A stretch of 64,000 nt of DNA from Eucommia ulmoides. Lineage: Eukaryota > Streptophyta > Magnoliopsida > Garryales > Eucommiaceae. The translations under genes were made by a program, and so were the position numbers. A model generated the notes under the pieces. It had not been told where the DNA came from. It searched no databases and saw only the letters and a program-made list of their open reading frames with translations. The stretch is taken from NCBI GenBank assembly GCA_016647705.1, contig CM028334.1:13549546-13613545 (forward strand), read 5' to 3'. Shown here one piece after another: positions 24,390 through 34,362 of the stretch (the first letter of the stretch is position 1; every line of letters begins with the position of its first letter).

Positions 24390-24404
24390 TCGTATTAAGA
24401 GCAA
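24390..24404 (+). other. Primer-binding site, degenerate initiator tRNA-Met type
   Basis: TCGTATTAAGAGC follows the LTR directly. The usual copia site is TGGTATCAGAGC, so it shows three or so substitutions and is probably no longer functional. Confidence 0.75.
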
Positions 24405-25391
24405 GTCTTTCCTGGACATGTTCTTTCTAAAATTTTCGCAACCATAAAGCTTCTGCCGTCGCCATCCTTATTCTCCCGAGACTTTCGTCGCCACTACAGG
24501 CCTCATCACCACTTTAGTATCAACAACCACAACACCACCATCTTCACCTTGCAGAGATGAACACACACGCCTTAAAGAGCCTACAGTACCACCACACTTC
24601 GCCGTCTCGGATTTTGGGTTCTACTACCTCAATCAGGGATCCAAATCCACCTCACGATATACCATCGGAATCGTCTAGATAAGATGATTCAAACCACGCA
24701 AATCTCACCACCGTCAGACGCCGCACGTACCCTCACACGCGGAACATAGAACTTGGTGCTGTTTTAGTCAAATTCATGCGCCTAATTTGTGCATCGCCAC
24801 ATTAGCCCTATAGAGCCCAATTAGCAGCCACTTCAGCTGCCACATCAACGCGACCTCATCATCCACGTCTAGCCCCACGTTTGCATCTTTGGTATTTTGT
24901 TGCCACGTGACCGCCACGTCATCGTTGACTAGTGTTGACCGTTGCCATGTTAGCGTCCACTCATCCAACCTCTACCACGTCATCGATTATTTAAAGTAAT
25001 CTTCTTCGGACCAGTTCAGACATTTTTTTACCAATTTTCTACAAACTTGGACCGGTTCCTAGGATTTTTTGACGTTCTGATTCTATTTTCGGCCTCTGTT
25101 TTGTGGTTTGAGGCTTATAGAAAATACTTTCTGTTATATCTGTGTGGTCTTTACCACCGGTTCACCCGTTTTCACTCGGTCCTTGAAAATTCAATATCGG
25201 TTCCTAAACAATCTCAGTATTACGAATTTATATGTGATATTTGTTTCATCAAATTCGGATCATACAGTATAGTTCTCTTTATATTATTGATTTGGTTCAT
25301 CATGGAGATTTGATCAGTTCAACGGGATGTCAATCGGTTCTTCACGAGTATAGACCGATTCCTAAATAATTTCAGTATTCTGAATCCATCC
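24405..25391 (+). other. Copia internal region without recognisable gag
   Basis: About 1 kb of balanced composition with ACC/CCA-rich stretches (24480-24620) lies between the primer site and protease. I do not see gag blocks or a zinc knuckle in any frame. Either gag was deleted or replaced, or it is too decayed to read by eye. Confidence 0.45.
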
Positions 25392-26134
25392 ATGATAATA
25401 GTTTTTCTAGGTTCAACGACGATGTCTGTGGGTTTTTCACTTATTATCAATGCCAAAGAGGCTTCAAATCTTTCATCCACTATTGTTACCATGTCTATTG
25501 TAGATTTGGCTTTGTTCCTGCTCCATATTTTCTCTAAAAATGGTACAAACCTTTCCTCTACTCTCTCACTTACTGGAGGTAACTCTTCTTGGTTCTTTGA
25601 TTCTACTTGTTGTAATCATATGACATTTGATCCCAACATTTTTCAACCAAACTCTCCACTATGAATATTCCTAATATTCATACCGCTGATGGTTCTCAAA
25701 TGCGTGTTACTCATACCAGTTAGGTTTCTACTTCCCATATTTTTATCCCTGACACGTATTTGATTTCGAAACTCATCTTAAATCTCTTTTCAGTTGGACA
25801 ACTTTGTGAATTGGGATTTGAAGTCATATTTTTTAATAATGGTTGTCGTGTGCAGAATCCTCGGACAGGAGAAACTCTTGGGATTGGTCGTAAGGTTGGA
25901 CGCCTATTTGAACTTACCAGTTTTTACATTCCATCTCCAACTTCATCACCGCCACAACCACATGTCCCTTCATCAACCTGTGCAACATCAATACACTGGC
26001 AGTATCCTTATTCTCATCCTCATTTTTATCTTCACAACCACCAGTGTTTCTATCACTATCCCAAATTTGGCATGCTCGTTTGGGCCACACTTCATCTATC
26101 TGACTCAAATCACTTATTTCTAGCGGTTAGTTAG
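25392..26134 (+). pseudogene. Copia protease and gag-pre-integrase relic
   Basis: The frame to 25664 ends with SWFFDSTCCNHMTFDPNIF, the copia protease block; the usual D-S-G/A active site reads D-S-T. A stop follows. The next frame has HTADGSQM, then from 25760 ISKLILNLFSVGQLCELGFEV and GRKVGRLFEL, the pre-integrase zinc region start. The HHCC residues run into a frameshift after about 25930. The polyprotein would be processed in virus-like particles in the cytoplasm; this copy cannot be. Confidence 0.75.
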
Positions 26135-26159
26135 ATTCAGTTCAGTATGAGTCTTTCAA

Positions 26160-26629
26160 ATCTATCCATTGCTAACTTGCAAAACAATCAACCCTACCTT
26201 TTAAAAAGAGTCAGTCTATTTCTCTTGCACCCTTTGATCTAATTCATTCTGAAATTTGGGGGTCTTCTCCTCATGCCTCGATGGGTGGTTGTCGTAACTT
26301 TGTTATCTTTGTAGATGACTACTCTCGATATACATGATTGTTTCTTATGAAATATCGATCCGAACCATTCCAAATATATTATGAGTTTTTTTTTATGGTT
26401 CAAACCCAATTTTCTAGAAATATCAAAGTTTTCTACTCAGATAATGTAATGGAATACAAGGATCGTGTTTTTCTTAACCTGCTTAGCAAAAATGACACAC
26501 TTCCCTATCGCTCGTGTTCTAGTACATTCTAACAAAATGGACGAGCCAAACGCAAACATAGACATATTCTTGACATAGTTCATGCTCTCCTCATTTTTTC
26601 ATCATGTCATGAGCGTTTTTGGGGTGATG
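26160..26629 (+). pseudogene. Copia integrase core relic, left part
   Basis: Blocks matching the rve integrase core are scattered over frames: SEIWGSSP-type text at 26250, VDDYSR at about 26312, then RSEPFQIYYEFFFMVQTQFS and IKVFYSDN (catalytic Asp) at 26340-26450, followed by ERFWGDV at 26612. There are several in-frame stops. The frame is cut at 26629 by the nested LTR and resumes at 29763. Confidence 0.75.
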
Positions 26630-27840
26630 TGGTGGCCGCAATTTCAGCGTTGTCACTTTCACCACAAGCGTACGAATCATGTTTTAGTATAATGGACCTT
26701 TCGGTCTGGTATCATATCCACAGGGATTAGTTGAGATTATTATCGAGTACCGCGATTGTCATAACCTAACTTTATCTGGGCGCTAAAAATAGAATATAAA
26801 ATTAAATACTAATACTAAAATACTAATTTAACTATACTAATTACTAATACGAGATGGTTTAGGGGATGGATTATCTAGGAATTAACTTTATTTACTTAAA
26901 CGCGTTTGATTTTGTTTAGTTTACAATAATGAAGTTCGACCTATTCGACAATCTCAGTATCTAAAACTCCTCCACCACCTCTTCCGAGTATAGGATGGGG
27001 AAATACGCAATTTCGTGTTAACGAAAAAGTCCCCCTCAACGTCTTAACGACCCTAGGTTGTATGAGTCTTGTCCCAACATCATTGATTGCACACGAAATC
27101 TTAGTTCGTAAACTTCCCCGTCATTTCTCTCGGGTGTAAGACGAGGGATATAACGCGACTTTGTGTCAACGAAGAAATCCCCCTCAACGTCTTAACGACT
27201 CTAGGTCACGTGAGTCTCGCCCCAACGTCATTGATTTCATGTATTGTGTTTACCCTAGTCTGAATCCGGGGTTACTTCTTCCGAGCGTTGGTGGTCACTA
27301 AATAAGCGCTGCCACTTTCACCGCAAGGGTATTGATCAAGTTTTAGTATAGTGGACCGTTCGGTCGGGTATCGTATCCACAGGAATTGGTTGAGATTACT
27401 ATCAAATATCGCGATTGTCATAACCCAATTTTATCTAGGTGCTAAAAAAAGAATTTAATTTAATACTGATACTAAACTAAAATACTAATTAAGTTAACTA
27501 TACTATAAATACTAATTTGAGATTGTTTAGGGGAGGATTGCCTAAGGATTAACTTTATTTATTTAAATGCGTTTAATTTCGTTTTAGTTAACATTAACGA
27601 CGTTTGGCGTATCCGACAATCTCGATTTGTAAACTCTCTCACCACCTTTTCCGAGTGTAAGACGGGAGAATACGTGACTTTGTGTCAACACCGAAGTCCC
27701 CCTCAACATCTTAACGACTCTAGGTCACGTGAGTCTCGCCCCAACGTCATCGATTGCACACTTTCTAATGCCCTCCCGGGTCGTTAGATTGTCGTGTTGT
27801 GTTAACCCTAATCCGAATCCAGGGTTACTTCTCCCGAGTG
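26630..27840 (-). repeat. Internal tandem duplication A-A'
   Basis: Both copies share TGGTGGYC.., AGCGYTG, CACTTTCACC, GTTTTAGTATA, TATCCACAGG, CGCGATTGTCATAACC and the cluster ACGTCTTAACGACYCTAGG. A has an extra internal repeat of the CCCCTCAACGTC block, making it about 110 bp longer. Confidence 0.75.
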
Positions 27841-29757
27841 TCAAACCCCATATTCTCAATATATCTAAACTAGCATATAATAATAGAAAATATGGCAATA
27901 CAATCGAAATTATAAGGAACAACCATAAACGAAATACAAATTCAACCAAAACTATATTTTCATAAATAATACGTTAATCCTTATTACAATCTATGTTTAA
28001 CTCATGGCCCTAAAAGTTTATACAATGTAAAATGAGCTAAACATGCTCGACAACTACCAAAATGAGGAAAATAAAGAGAAGAAACGAGTGACTTAGCCTA
28101 TATCTGAAGAATTGGCGCTAGAACCATTGAACGATCGTTTCCCTCTTTATCTTCCACCTCAGGTTGAGAGCTCTCCCTCAAAAACCTCTCAAACTAACCC
28201 TAAAATATAGCCTAAAGCCTTAGGGGATGAAGATGAGGGAAGAGAGGAGGAGAGAAGGGCTTAAATAGGCAAAAAAATTTCTCCAAAATATCTATTTTGC
28301 ATAGAGGATTTCACCTAGGCGAAGAAAACTTCACCTAGGCGAAGTTAGGTCGGTTAACTTTCTGCCGGAAGTTCGCCTAGGCGAAGAAAACTTCGCCTAG
28401 GCGATGTTACTGCAGGTTTACAATTTTGTTTTGACTGTAACGTCTTCATCCGAACTTCGATTGAGGTGATTCAAAAACCTATGGAAATCTAAGAAAAATA
28501 TATACAACTTCCATGTTTTGAGTGTTTCCAAAATCAGATTTCATGATAGTCCAAAATAGCCTTGAAGTTACAGCACCTATATCGGCTTTGCAGGTTTGGT
28601 GACCGCCTAAGAGAAGAAGTAGACGGTGGACTGGACTTGGAAATGTTCTCAGTATCTTCACAACCTAGGCAGAGGTTTGGACGCCTAGGCGATAGGCTTC
28701 TTTCACAATGCTGTCTCCTTGCTTATTTATCCACCGTAACTTCGTCCGCTTTGGTTCGATCAGATCGTTTTCACTCTGATTTCATACATTTTCACCCCAT
28801 GCACCTATTTTAATACAAAAAGAATAAAAACATATTAAAACATATAAAAATAACTATAAACGTACTCGAAAACTAACAAATTCGGATTGAAAATACGTAG
28901 GTAATTTACACCTATCAAGCGTCAAATCCCATATTCTCGATATATATGAACTAGCATATAATCATAAAAATACAATAAACACACTCAAACATTGAAGAAT
29001 AATAATTAAAGAAACACAACTCAACCAAATCGACATTTTTATAAATAATATTCATCCCTAAGACAATCCAAATTTAGCCTATGGTCATAGCCGTTTATAC
29101 AATTGAAACTAGGCTAAACATGCTCAAACATATATTGAAGATAAGAAATAAAAGGAAAAATGGATGAACTTAGCCGATATTCGAAGATTAGTAGCTAAAA
29201 CTGTCCACTGATCGATTCTCCTTTTCCGCGTGTAAATCTTCTTCTTCGGATATGTTTGAGCACTCCCCAAACTCTCTCTATCTTCTAAACTAAGCCCTAA
29301 GGGCTCTAATGGCTGGAGAGGAGCAATAGGAAAGGATATTTATAGGGAAAATATCTAAACAAAATATCTAAATTGTGTAGAGGTCACCGCCGTGGCGGGG
29401 GGTACGTTGGTTCACTGTTCGCCTAAACGGGTAGACTTGGTGACATCCTGCATGGTCACCGCCACGGCGGTGGATCTTAGCGCCACGGCGATGGACGTTC
29501 AACAAAAATTGGTGCACTCTGCATTTTCACCGCCTAGGCGGTGGGCTGCTGTTTTCAAAATCTTGCCTCCTTGCTTATTTTTTCACCATTCTCCGACCGT
29601 TTTTGGTCCGAATTGATCGTTTGAACTCTGATTTCATACGTTTTCACCCATACACCTGTTTTAATACAAAAAGAATAAAAACATATTAAAACGTACTAAA
29701 CGTACTCGAAAACTAACAATTTCGGTTTAGAAATAGATAGGTAGATTACACCTATCA
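27841..29757 (-). repeat. Internal tandem duplication B-B' with short palindromes
   Basis: Both copies start TCAAAYCCCATATTCTC and end GTACTCGAAAACTAAC..TTACACCTATCA. B carries four CCTAGG-centred palindromes at 28311-28400 and two near 28664 and 28684. B' carries CCGCCTAGGCGG at about 29530 and CCGCCACGGCGG-type variants at about 29390-29490. Confidence 0.75.
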
Positions 29758-29762
29758 TGATG

Positions 29763-30076
29763 CTGCCTTCATAGCCATCTATATAATAAACTGTGTCCTT
29801 TCTACTACAATCCAAAATCAGTCTCCATTTGAGCGCCTATTTGGTAAACCTCCCGATTACTCTAAACTCAGAGTCTTTGGTTGCGCTTGTTTTGTTCTTC
29901 TCAAACCACATGAACATAACAAATTGGAACCAAGGGCTCGTCTATGTTGTTTTATTAGATATGACATCAAACATAAATGGTATAGGTACTGAGATCCCAT
30001 TTCTAAAATCCTTTGTATCTCGCGACATGTCGTTTTTTGGGAACATCAAATATTTTCTTTCTTACGGCCATTTGAC
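29763..30076 (+). pseudogene. Copia integrase C-terminal part, right of the nested LTR
   Basis: The reading resumes as AAFIAIYIIN, then QSPFERLFGKPPDYSKLRVFGCACF and PHEHNKLEPRARLCCF, the conserved copia post-core region, then CISRDMSFFGN. One or more frame changes occur around 29990. Confidence 0.75.
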
Positions 30077-31394
30077 ATGTCAACCTTCACCAACTCCAGA
30101 TTCTTTACTGATTCATCAATTGAGTTATTTTCAGAGGATACAGTTCTAGGTACTGTTAAGTCTATTCCAACACCATCAGTTGAGTCTAGCCTTGCACCTT
30201 ATGCTGAGTCCACCCTAGAACCACCAGTCAAACCCACTCTAGAACCACTAGATGATCTCACCCTTCCAACTCCAGTGACCATGCCTGAGACTTCTCCTGT
30301 GGCCAACGATTCTGTACCACTTTCCTTTGAGACCCACACCCCAAATCACCCTCGCCGCTCTATCAGGGTAACTCATCCTCGACATTACCTTTCTGATTTT
30401 TATTATTTTTTCATTATATTTCACCTGTATGGGCCTCAATCCTATAAGGAGGCTAGTACTAATCCTCTTTGGCAGAAAGCAATGAACGAAGAACTTCAAG
30501 CCCTTGCCAAAACTCATACCTGGGATATTGTTGATCTGCCCCCTATAAAAACTCCTATTGGGTGCAAATGGGTGTTTAAGATGAAGACGATTTCTGATGG
30601 CTCTGTTGAATGATATAAAGCCCGAATTGTTTTCAAGATATTTGCTCAAGAATATGGCATTGATTATGAAGAGACATTTGCTCCAGTGGTGAGGCTAACA
30701 TATGTCCGTACACTTCTTGTAGTCGCCGCCATTCGAAAATAGACTTTTTTTCAAATAGATGTCAAAATGAATTTCTCAATAACGATCTTCTTGAGGATGT
30801 CTATATGCATACCCCTCCCGGCTTGACTGCCTCTCTAAATATAATTTGTTGCCTTTGCCGTGCCTTATATGGTTTGAAAAAAAGCTCTACGTGCCTGGTT
30901 TGCTAAATTCAGCATTATTATTCATCAGTTTGAGTTTACACCTAGTGCTCATGATTCGACTCTGTTTATTCTCCATACTGCCAATGGTATTATCCTTCTT
31001 TTACTATATGTGGATGATATGGTTATTAGTGGAGATGATCTACGTAGTATTTCTGAACTCAAAAAGTTCCTTAGTGGTCAATTTGAAATGAAAAATCTTG
31101 GTGTGCTCACCTATTTTCTTGGTCTCGAAGTCTCATCTGGTTCTGATATATATTTTCTCTTTCAGGCCAAGTATGCCTCGGATCTCCTTTTCAAGGCTAG
31201 GATCATTGACTCAACCACTGCTACTACTCTTCTCGAGCCGAACGTCAAACTTACCCTACTTGATGGTTCACCTCTTCAGAATGCCACTCTATATTGCCAA
31301 CTGGTTGGAAGTCTTGTATATCTTACTGTCACTCGCCCTGACATTGGCTATGTTGTTCATTAAGTCAACCAGTTCTTGTCTGCTCCTCGGACCA
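30077..31394 (+). pseudogene. Copia reverse transcriptase relic
   Basis: 30077-30613 encodes the linker rich in P/E/T and the start of RT (WQKAMNEELQALAKTHTW, then CKWVFKMK). A TGA at 30611 follows in place of the next residue, then [22 protein letters not shown]. The catalytic box YVDDM is intact at 31007-31021, followed by FEMKNLGVLTYFLGLE and GSLVYLTVTRPDIGY. Several frameshifts between 30740 and 30980 destroy the middle of the palm. The frame is cut at 31394 by a second nested LTR. Confidence 0.8.
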
Positions 31395-33622
31395 TGTAAG
31401 ACCTCGATCTTCGTTATACGTATAATTTAAGTTGCGTTTTAAAATATTTCGGAAATAATGGGATTGATGGTGTAATTTATTATTTGATTTAAATATTTTA
31501 GGGGTTAATTGGTAATTTTCAAAATATTAAAATTGGAATTTGGGTTTAATTAAAACTTTATTAAATGTGAAGATTGGACTAAAAAGACGATTTCAAGAAA
31601 ATTGGGGGAGGAAAGAGTATTTTGGTCAAAATATTATTTTAATAATTGTGCGTGGGTGTGCCATGAAGACAGCTGGAGAACTGAAAGAACAATCGAGATC
31701 CATTGACGTGACAAGCTAGGAACAAATTGATCCACTACTCTCATACATATAAATTACCTCATGCGAATCATGATCTCAACTTTGAGAAATGAAGAGAAAT
31801 CTAAAAACAAAACAGAAACAAAGAACGGCAGAGAAGAGAGAGACTCGGAGGTGGGTTCGCCGGTGAGTGTTTGGTGGTCGGCGATCGTGTGGGTTTGTGT
31901 GTTATGGGTGTGTGTGGGTGTCCAATTTCTATATGTGTGTGTGTTGTTTCGGTTGTAGGTGAGTCGTTGGAGTTCGTCGGCGGTGGGTTATAGAGAGAGA
32001 GCTCGCCGGCGGCGAAAATTCAAAACAGAAAATAGAAACGCAGCGTGGGTATGTGTTCGTGTTCTTCGTGTGGGTGTGTGTCGTTGTCAAATTTTAGAGA
32101 GAGAAAGAGCGGTTTGCTCCGGTGGGTATGGAATAGCCGTTCATCTGGTGGTGCGTAATCATCGCCGTCGTTCGGTAGTGTGTACTCTACTTGATGTCTG
32201 TGTGATTGTGTGTGTGTAGGTCGTCTCCCTGATTGTTCTTCTGACGGACACGGTATGTGTGTGCTCTGTTTTTACCAACAGTGTGTATGTGTGTGCGTGT
32301 ATCTGTGTGACTTAGTGCGTGTGTGCATGTGTTTTGTTTATGTGGGTATGTGTTTTGCTCCTCCGTTTGTGTGTGCGTGTGTTCCTCCGATTGTTTTGGC
32401 GATGGCATATGTGCATGTGTGTGTGTCTGCTCGTCGACGTGCATATAGGTGGGGGTGATCGGAGTTGGTCGGTGGAGAGTTAGAGAGAGAGAGAGAGAAT
32501 AGTGTGTGTGTGTGTGTCACTACTGCGTGGGTGTGTGGCCGTCGTCAGCTTACGGTGGTGGTAGTGAGTGAGCGAGTGTGTGTGTGTACTCATTCGTTCA
32601 ATTGGTTGGTTGGCCAGTGGTGGCTGCGGTGGGCTGAACGGAAAACGTAAATAGAAGCAGGAACGGGAAGAAGAAGAAGCGGGAAAAGAAGAGAAAAATA
32701 AAAAGAAAAAAAAAGGGAAATTGCACAAACCACCCTACTAAAATCCAAAAAATTCAATTTCGATGCCGGTGGAAAATCCGGGAGAGATAGAATTCCGAAT
32801 CCTTTTCATATATACATTTAATTGTCGCATTGTGTGAAATTATCTGATAAATTATCGTGGAAATTCTACCTGCTATATTACATGAATTAATTTGTACGAT
32901 GTGGAATTTATGTGACGAGCATGATTACGTGGTTTTATGTGTTTAATTAAATGCACATATTAGAGGTGTTAGAGTTCTATTGAGCGTTGACTCACAATCC
33001 CATAGTTTTTGGATTGCAGGGTCGGCTGGGAGAAAACGAGAGAGAGAAGAATTTATTTGAAATTCGAGTTGTAATAATTGTAATTATTATTTATTGATGT
33101 AATTGGAGAAAATGGTAATATTAATTATCATAGTTGTAAAATATTTCGGTGAATATATTCGGTTGATAAAATGTTGGGAATATCGTTTGAAATTATGATT
33201 TCGAAAATTAATGATAAATTACTCAATTATTAGTTTTGTTGCTATTATTACTTTAAATGAGAAACATTTTCAAAGATATATTGGATTTTATAAATATCAA
33301 ATTCGGTCGATTGGTTTTCCAAAAATCTCTAAATTTTGGGAATTAATAAATATCAGGATTTTCGATTATAATTAACTAAATTAGTAGTATTGTCTCCACT
33401 ACCTATAAAATTCGTGAATTAGCTATTAAAGTAATTCTTTGGATTTAAATGGTGACTCTTAGATTTTAGAAATTTTCGTTGTAAAATTGGTAACAAGAAT
33501 TATCGCCATTTATAATAAATTTGCTGAATGTTGTACATTGGAGAGTTGACGAGTCGGTTTTAGGTTAGGAATTTCTCTATAGGAGAAACCATAGTCCGTC
33601 CTTTGGAAATCGGGTCGTGACA
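31395..33622 (+). mobile_element. 2.2-kb solo LTR (Tekay/Del-like gypsy) inside copia RT/RNase H
   Basis: Begins TGTAAGACC and ends GGGTCGTGACA, with the perfect duplication GACCA on both sides (31390-31394; 33623-33627). Removing it restores the copia reading across the junction (APRT then HYST). The GGTCGTGACA 3' terminus is typical of chromovirus (Tekay/Del) LTRs; lineage is inference. The middle (31840-32650) is strongly GT/TG-rich on the plus strand with GA-rich blocks (32480-32500), producing many low-complexity frames on both strands. No domain is present. Confidence 0.85.
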
Positions 33623-33627
33623 GACCA

Positions 33628-34190
33628 CCCATTACTCGACTGTTCTCCGCATTTTTCGATATGTCAAGGATACTTTATTTTATGGGCTTCATTTCTCAGC
33701 TCATTTTGATCTCGTCTTACAAACTTATTCTGATACTGATTGGGCCGGAGACCCATCGACAGACGTTCAACCACTGGTTACTGTTTCTTTTTAGGCAATT
33801 ATCTCATTTCCTGGCATAGTAAGAAATAAACTGTGGTTGCTCGCTCCAATACTGAAGCTGAATATCGTTCCATGGCTGATGCAACTCAAGAACTTTTCTA
33901 GATTTGATGGCTACTCGCTGACATGGGCATCCCTTCTCTTGCTGCCACTACCTTGCACTGTGACAATAGGAGTGTTATTCAGATATCTCATAATGATGTA
34001 TTCCACGAGCGGACAAAACACATTGAGACTGATTGCCACTTCATCTTTCATCACATTCTCCAGAATGCAGTTTGTCTATAATCCGTTAGTTCAGCCGATC
34101 AGACAACAGACATTTTCATTAAGGCTCATCTACCCGGATGCTTTCACTCTCTGGTTTTTAAACTCAAGTTCACCTCCCACTTACCGCCTT
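33628..34190 (+). pseudogene. Copia RNase H relic
   Basis: Reads HYSTVLRIFRYVKDTLFYGLHFS, then SDTDWAGDP (first catalytic Asp), and in a shifted frame NTEAEYRSMADATQEL. There is a stop at the TAG near 33793 and several frame changes after 33900. These are the usual copia RNase H blocks between RT and the 3' LTR. Confidence 0.78.
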
Positions 34191-34205
34191 GAGTTTGAGG
34201 GGGGA
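34191..34205 (+). other. Polypurine tract of the copia element
   Basis: GAGTTTGAGGGGGGA immediately precedes the 3' LTR, in the right place to prime plus-strand synthesis. Confidence 0.85.
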
Positions 34206-34357
34206 TGTTAATATAATAATGGACTTGGCCCATTTGGCCCGTAAAACCTTAACCACCACTTCCTCTATAAATATTTGTGTATAGCGTTATATTTTTTGTA
34301 TCTCTTTATTACATATCAATACATGATTCATTCTTTCACTTTTTAACTATCTTAACA
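34206..34357 (+). repeat. 3' LTR of the copia element
   Basis: TGTTAATA..CTTAACA, 152 bp, with CTCTATAAATATTTG as the TATA region. Followed by the duplicated target TAAAT. Confidence 0.9.
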
Positions 34358-34362
34358 TAAAT

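Larger units (their letters stand above)
26630..29757 (-). mobile_element. 3.1-kb solo LTR (Ty3/gypsy-like) with internal duplications
   Basis: Flanked by the perfect 5-bp duplication TGATG (26625-26629; 29758-29762). The forward ends are TGGTGGCC and CACCTATCA, that is TG..CA. Excision on paper makes the copia integrase frame continuous at this point. The sense strand is probably minus: TGATAGGTGTAA at the 5' end and a GGTATCC-type region near the 3' end, as in long LTRs of Athila/Tat-type gypsy elements (inference). Internally it is A-A'-B-B': A 26630-27288, A' 27289-27840, B 27841-28921, B' 28922-29757. No coding domain is present. Confidence 0.85.
24232..34357 (+). mobile_element. Ty1/copia retrotransposon with two nested solo LTRs
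   Basis: Short LTRs (24232-24389, 158 bp; 34206-34357, 152 bp) both start TGTTAAT and end TTAACA, and are flanked by the perfect duplication TAAAT (24227-24231; 34358-34362). By eye the LTRs differ at about 22 aligned positions plus a 6-bp gap, so the insertion is old. A primer-binding site, polypurine tract and degenerate pol domains in copia order (protease, integrase, reverse transcriptase, RNase H) are present, broken by stops and frameshifts. No gag was recognised between the primer site and the protease. Two other LTRs interrupt it at 26630-29757 and 31395-33622. Without them the element would be about 4.8 kb, a normal copia size. Confidence 0.92.

Noticed and set aside
32187..32728. 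Several frames rich in His-Thr or Cys-Val
   Set aside because: They lie inside the GT-rich part of a solo LTR and mirror each other on the two strands.
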